Shown here piece after piece: positions 5,417-5,841 of a DNA stretch of 5,841 bases. The translations under genes and the position numbers were made by a program. Within the stretch, counting starts at the first letter, position 1; the number at the start of each line of letters is the position of its first letter. Source of the DNA: Ignavibacteria bacterium (GTDB lineage Bacteria > Bacteroidota > Ignavibacteria > Tepidaquicellales > Tepidaquicellaceae); NCBI GenBank assembly GCA_018058125.1, contig JAGPCH010000120.1, positions 1-5,841 of the forward strand. Direction: 5' to 3'. Under the pieces are notes generated by a model. That model was not told the origin of the DNA, made no database searches, and saw only the letters and a list, made by a program, of their open reading frames with translations.

Positions 5417-5841
5417 ATGAATTACAAAAATGTAATCAGACTTTCCATATTTATATTATTTTCAGGTTTAATGTTTTCTTTCAGTTCATGCAGTGATGAC
5501 ACTGTAACAGCACCTCCGGTAACCGTAGTTGTACCCGAACCCGATATGTCTTCTTATATGAAAATTGATTCGGGTTATGTGTTAGGTGCTAGCGCTTATA
5601 TGAATCTATACGCCAACGATTCTTTACGTACAGGATACAATCCATTGTATTTTGTATTACATGATTCGGCAACCGGAGTTGTAATGACAGATGCGCATAT
5701 AACGATTCAGCCTTTGAACCACGGACACGCTTCGCCGGTAGAAAATCCTGATGAAGACGCTCCTGACGGAATTTTTGAAGGCGCAATGGTATTCACGCAG
5801 TCATTTACTGATTCACCGCTTCACTGGCATCTGACCTTTAC
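5417..5841 (+). CDS. YtkA-like lipoprotein, N-terminal 141 residues (runs off the right edge)
   Basis: From ATG 5417 an open frame continues to the end of the window (141 codons plus two bases). The start is a lipoprotein signal: MNYKNVIRLS, a hydrophobic stretch IFILFSGLMF, then SFSSC with the lipid-bearing Cys at 25. The residues after it, SDD, match the signal for transport to the cell surface known from Bacteroidota lipoproteins. A Pro/Val-rich linker (about 29-43) leads to a beta-sandwich-like domain with GYNPLYFVLHDSATG, a T-DAH-IT strand, NHGHASPVENP, DGIFEGAMVF and LHWHLTF. This order resembles the YtkA-like domain of Bacteroidota lipoproteins found beside TonB-dependent receptors, in which a His/Met-rich loop precedes the APxENP segment. 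Here that loop is short and keeps only His (H102, H104, plus H94, H136, H138). Metal binding, probably copper, is plausible but inferred. No Shine-Dalgarno sequence is seen. It probably forms a unit with the CxxxC gene upstream. Confidence 0.78.
   Translation, partial: MNYKNVIRLSIFILFSGLMFSFSSCSDDTVTAPPVTVVVPEPDMSSYMKIDSGYVLGASAYMNLYANDSLRTGYNPLYFVLHDSATGVVMTDAHITIQPLNHGHASPVENPDEDAPDGIFEGAMVFTQSFTDSPLHWHLTF

Noticed and set aside
5589..5786. Minus-strand 65-codon open frame near the right edge
   Set aside because: The opposite strand encodes the lipoprotein with a clear lipobox and YtkA-like motifs; the antisense frame is a by-product.

Overview
The window reads as chromosomal DNA of an AT-rich, Gram-negative bacterium from the Bacteroidota/Ignavibacteriota (FCB) group. 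The clearest evidence is a type IX secretion (T9SS) C-terminal sorting domain with a QNYPNPFNPST core in the large secreted protein. Other signs are a lipoprotein whose residues after the lipid cysteine match the Bacteroidota surface-export signal, and the near absence of Shine-Dalgarno sequences. The QNYPNPFNPST wording is especially common in Ignavibacteria, so I favour that lineage; this is family knowledge, not proof.

Left part (1-503, minus strand): a small YukD/EsaB-type ubiquitin-like protein (231-503) is followed, in its direction of transcription, by the first 23 codons of a ThiF/E1-type adenylyltransferase that runs off the left edge (70 to 1). The two look like the start of a bacterial ubiquitin-like conjugation operon. 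The 160-base spacer between them carries six perfect copies of a 7-base tandem repeat, ending eight bases from the E1 start.

Middle part (504-4761, plus strand): a divergent intergenic region contains a 10-base perfect inverted repeat. It precedes an 833-residue secreted beta-propeller protein with about twelve Asp-box (BNR) repeats and a T9SS tail. Next comes a secreted metallophosphoesterase of the acid-sphingomyelinase/endopolyphosphatase-like type, which starts at TTG. A pair of near-perfect 18-base inverted repeats, about 130 bases apart, lies between these two genes, and its right arm forms part of the phosphatase signal-peptide region.

Right part (4762-5841, plus strand): a small membrane-anchored protein with a CxxxC motif (again TTG start) is followed by the 5' part of a YtkA-like, His-bearing lipoprotein that runs off the right edge. 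Together they resemble the small gene pairs that accompany metal (probably copper) handling and TonB-dependent receptors in Bacteroidota; the metal link is inferred.

The three parts look functionally independent. No rRNA, tRNA, CRISPR array, transposase gene or replication origin was seen, and no gene-free stretch exceeds 300 bases.
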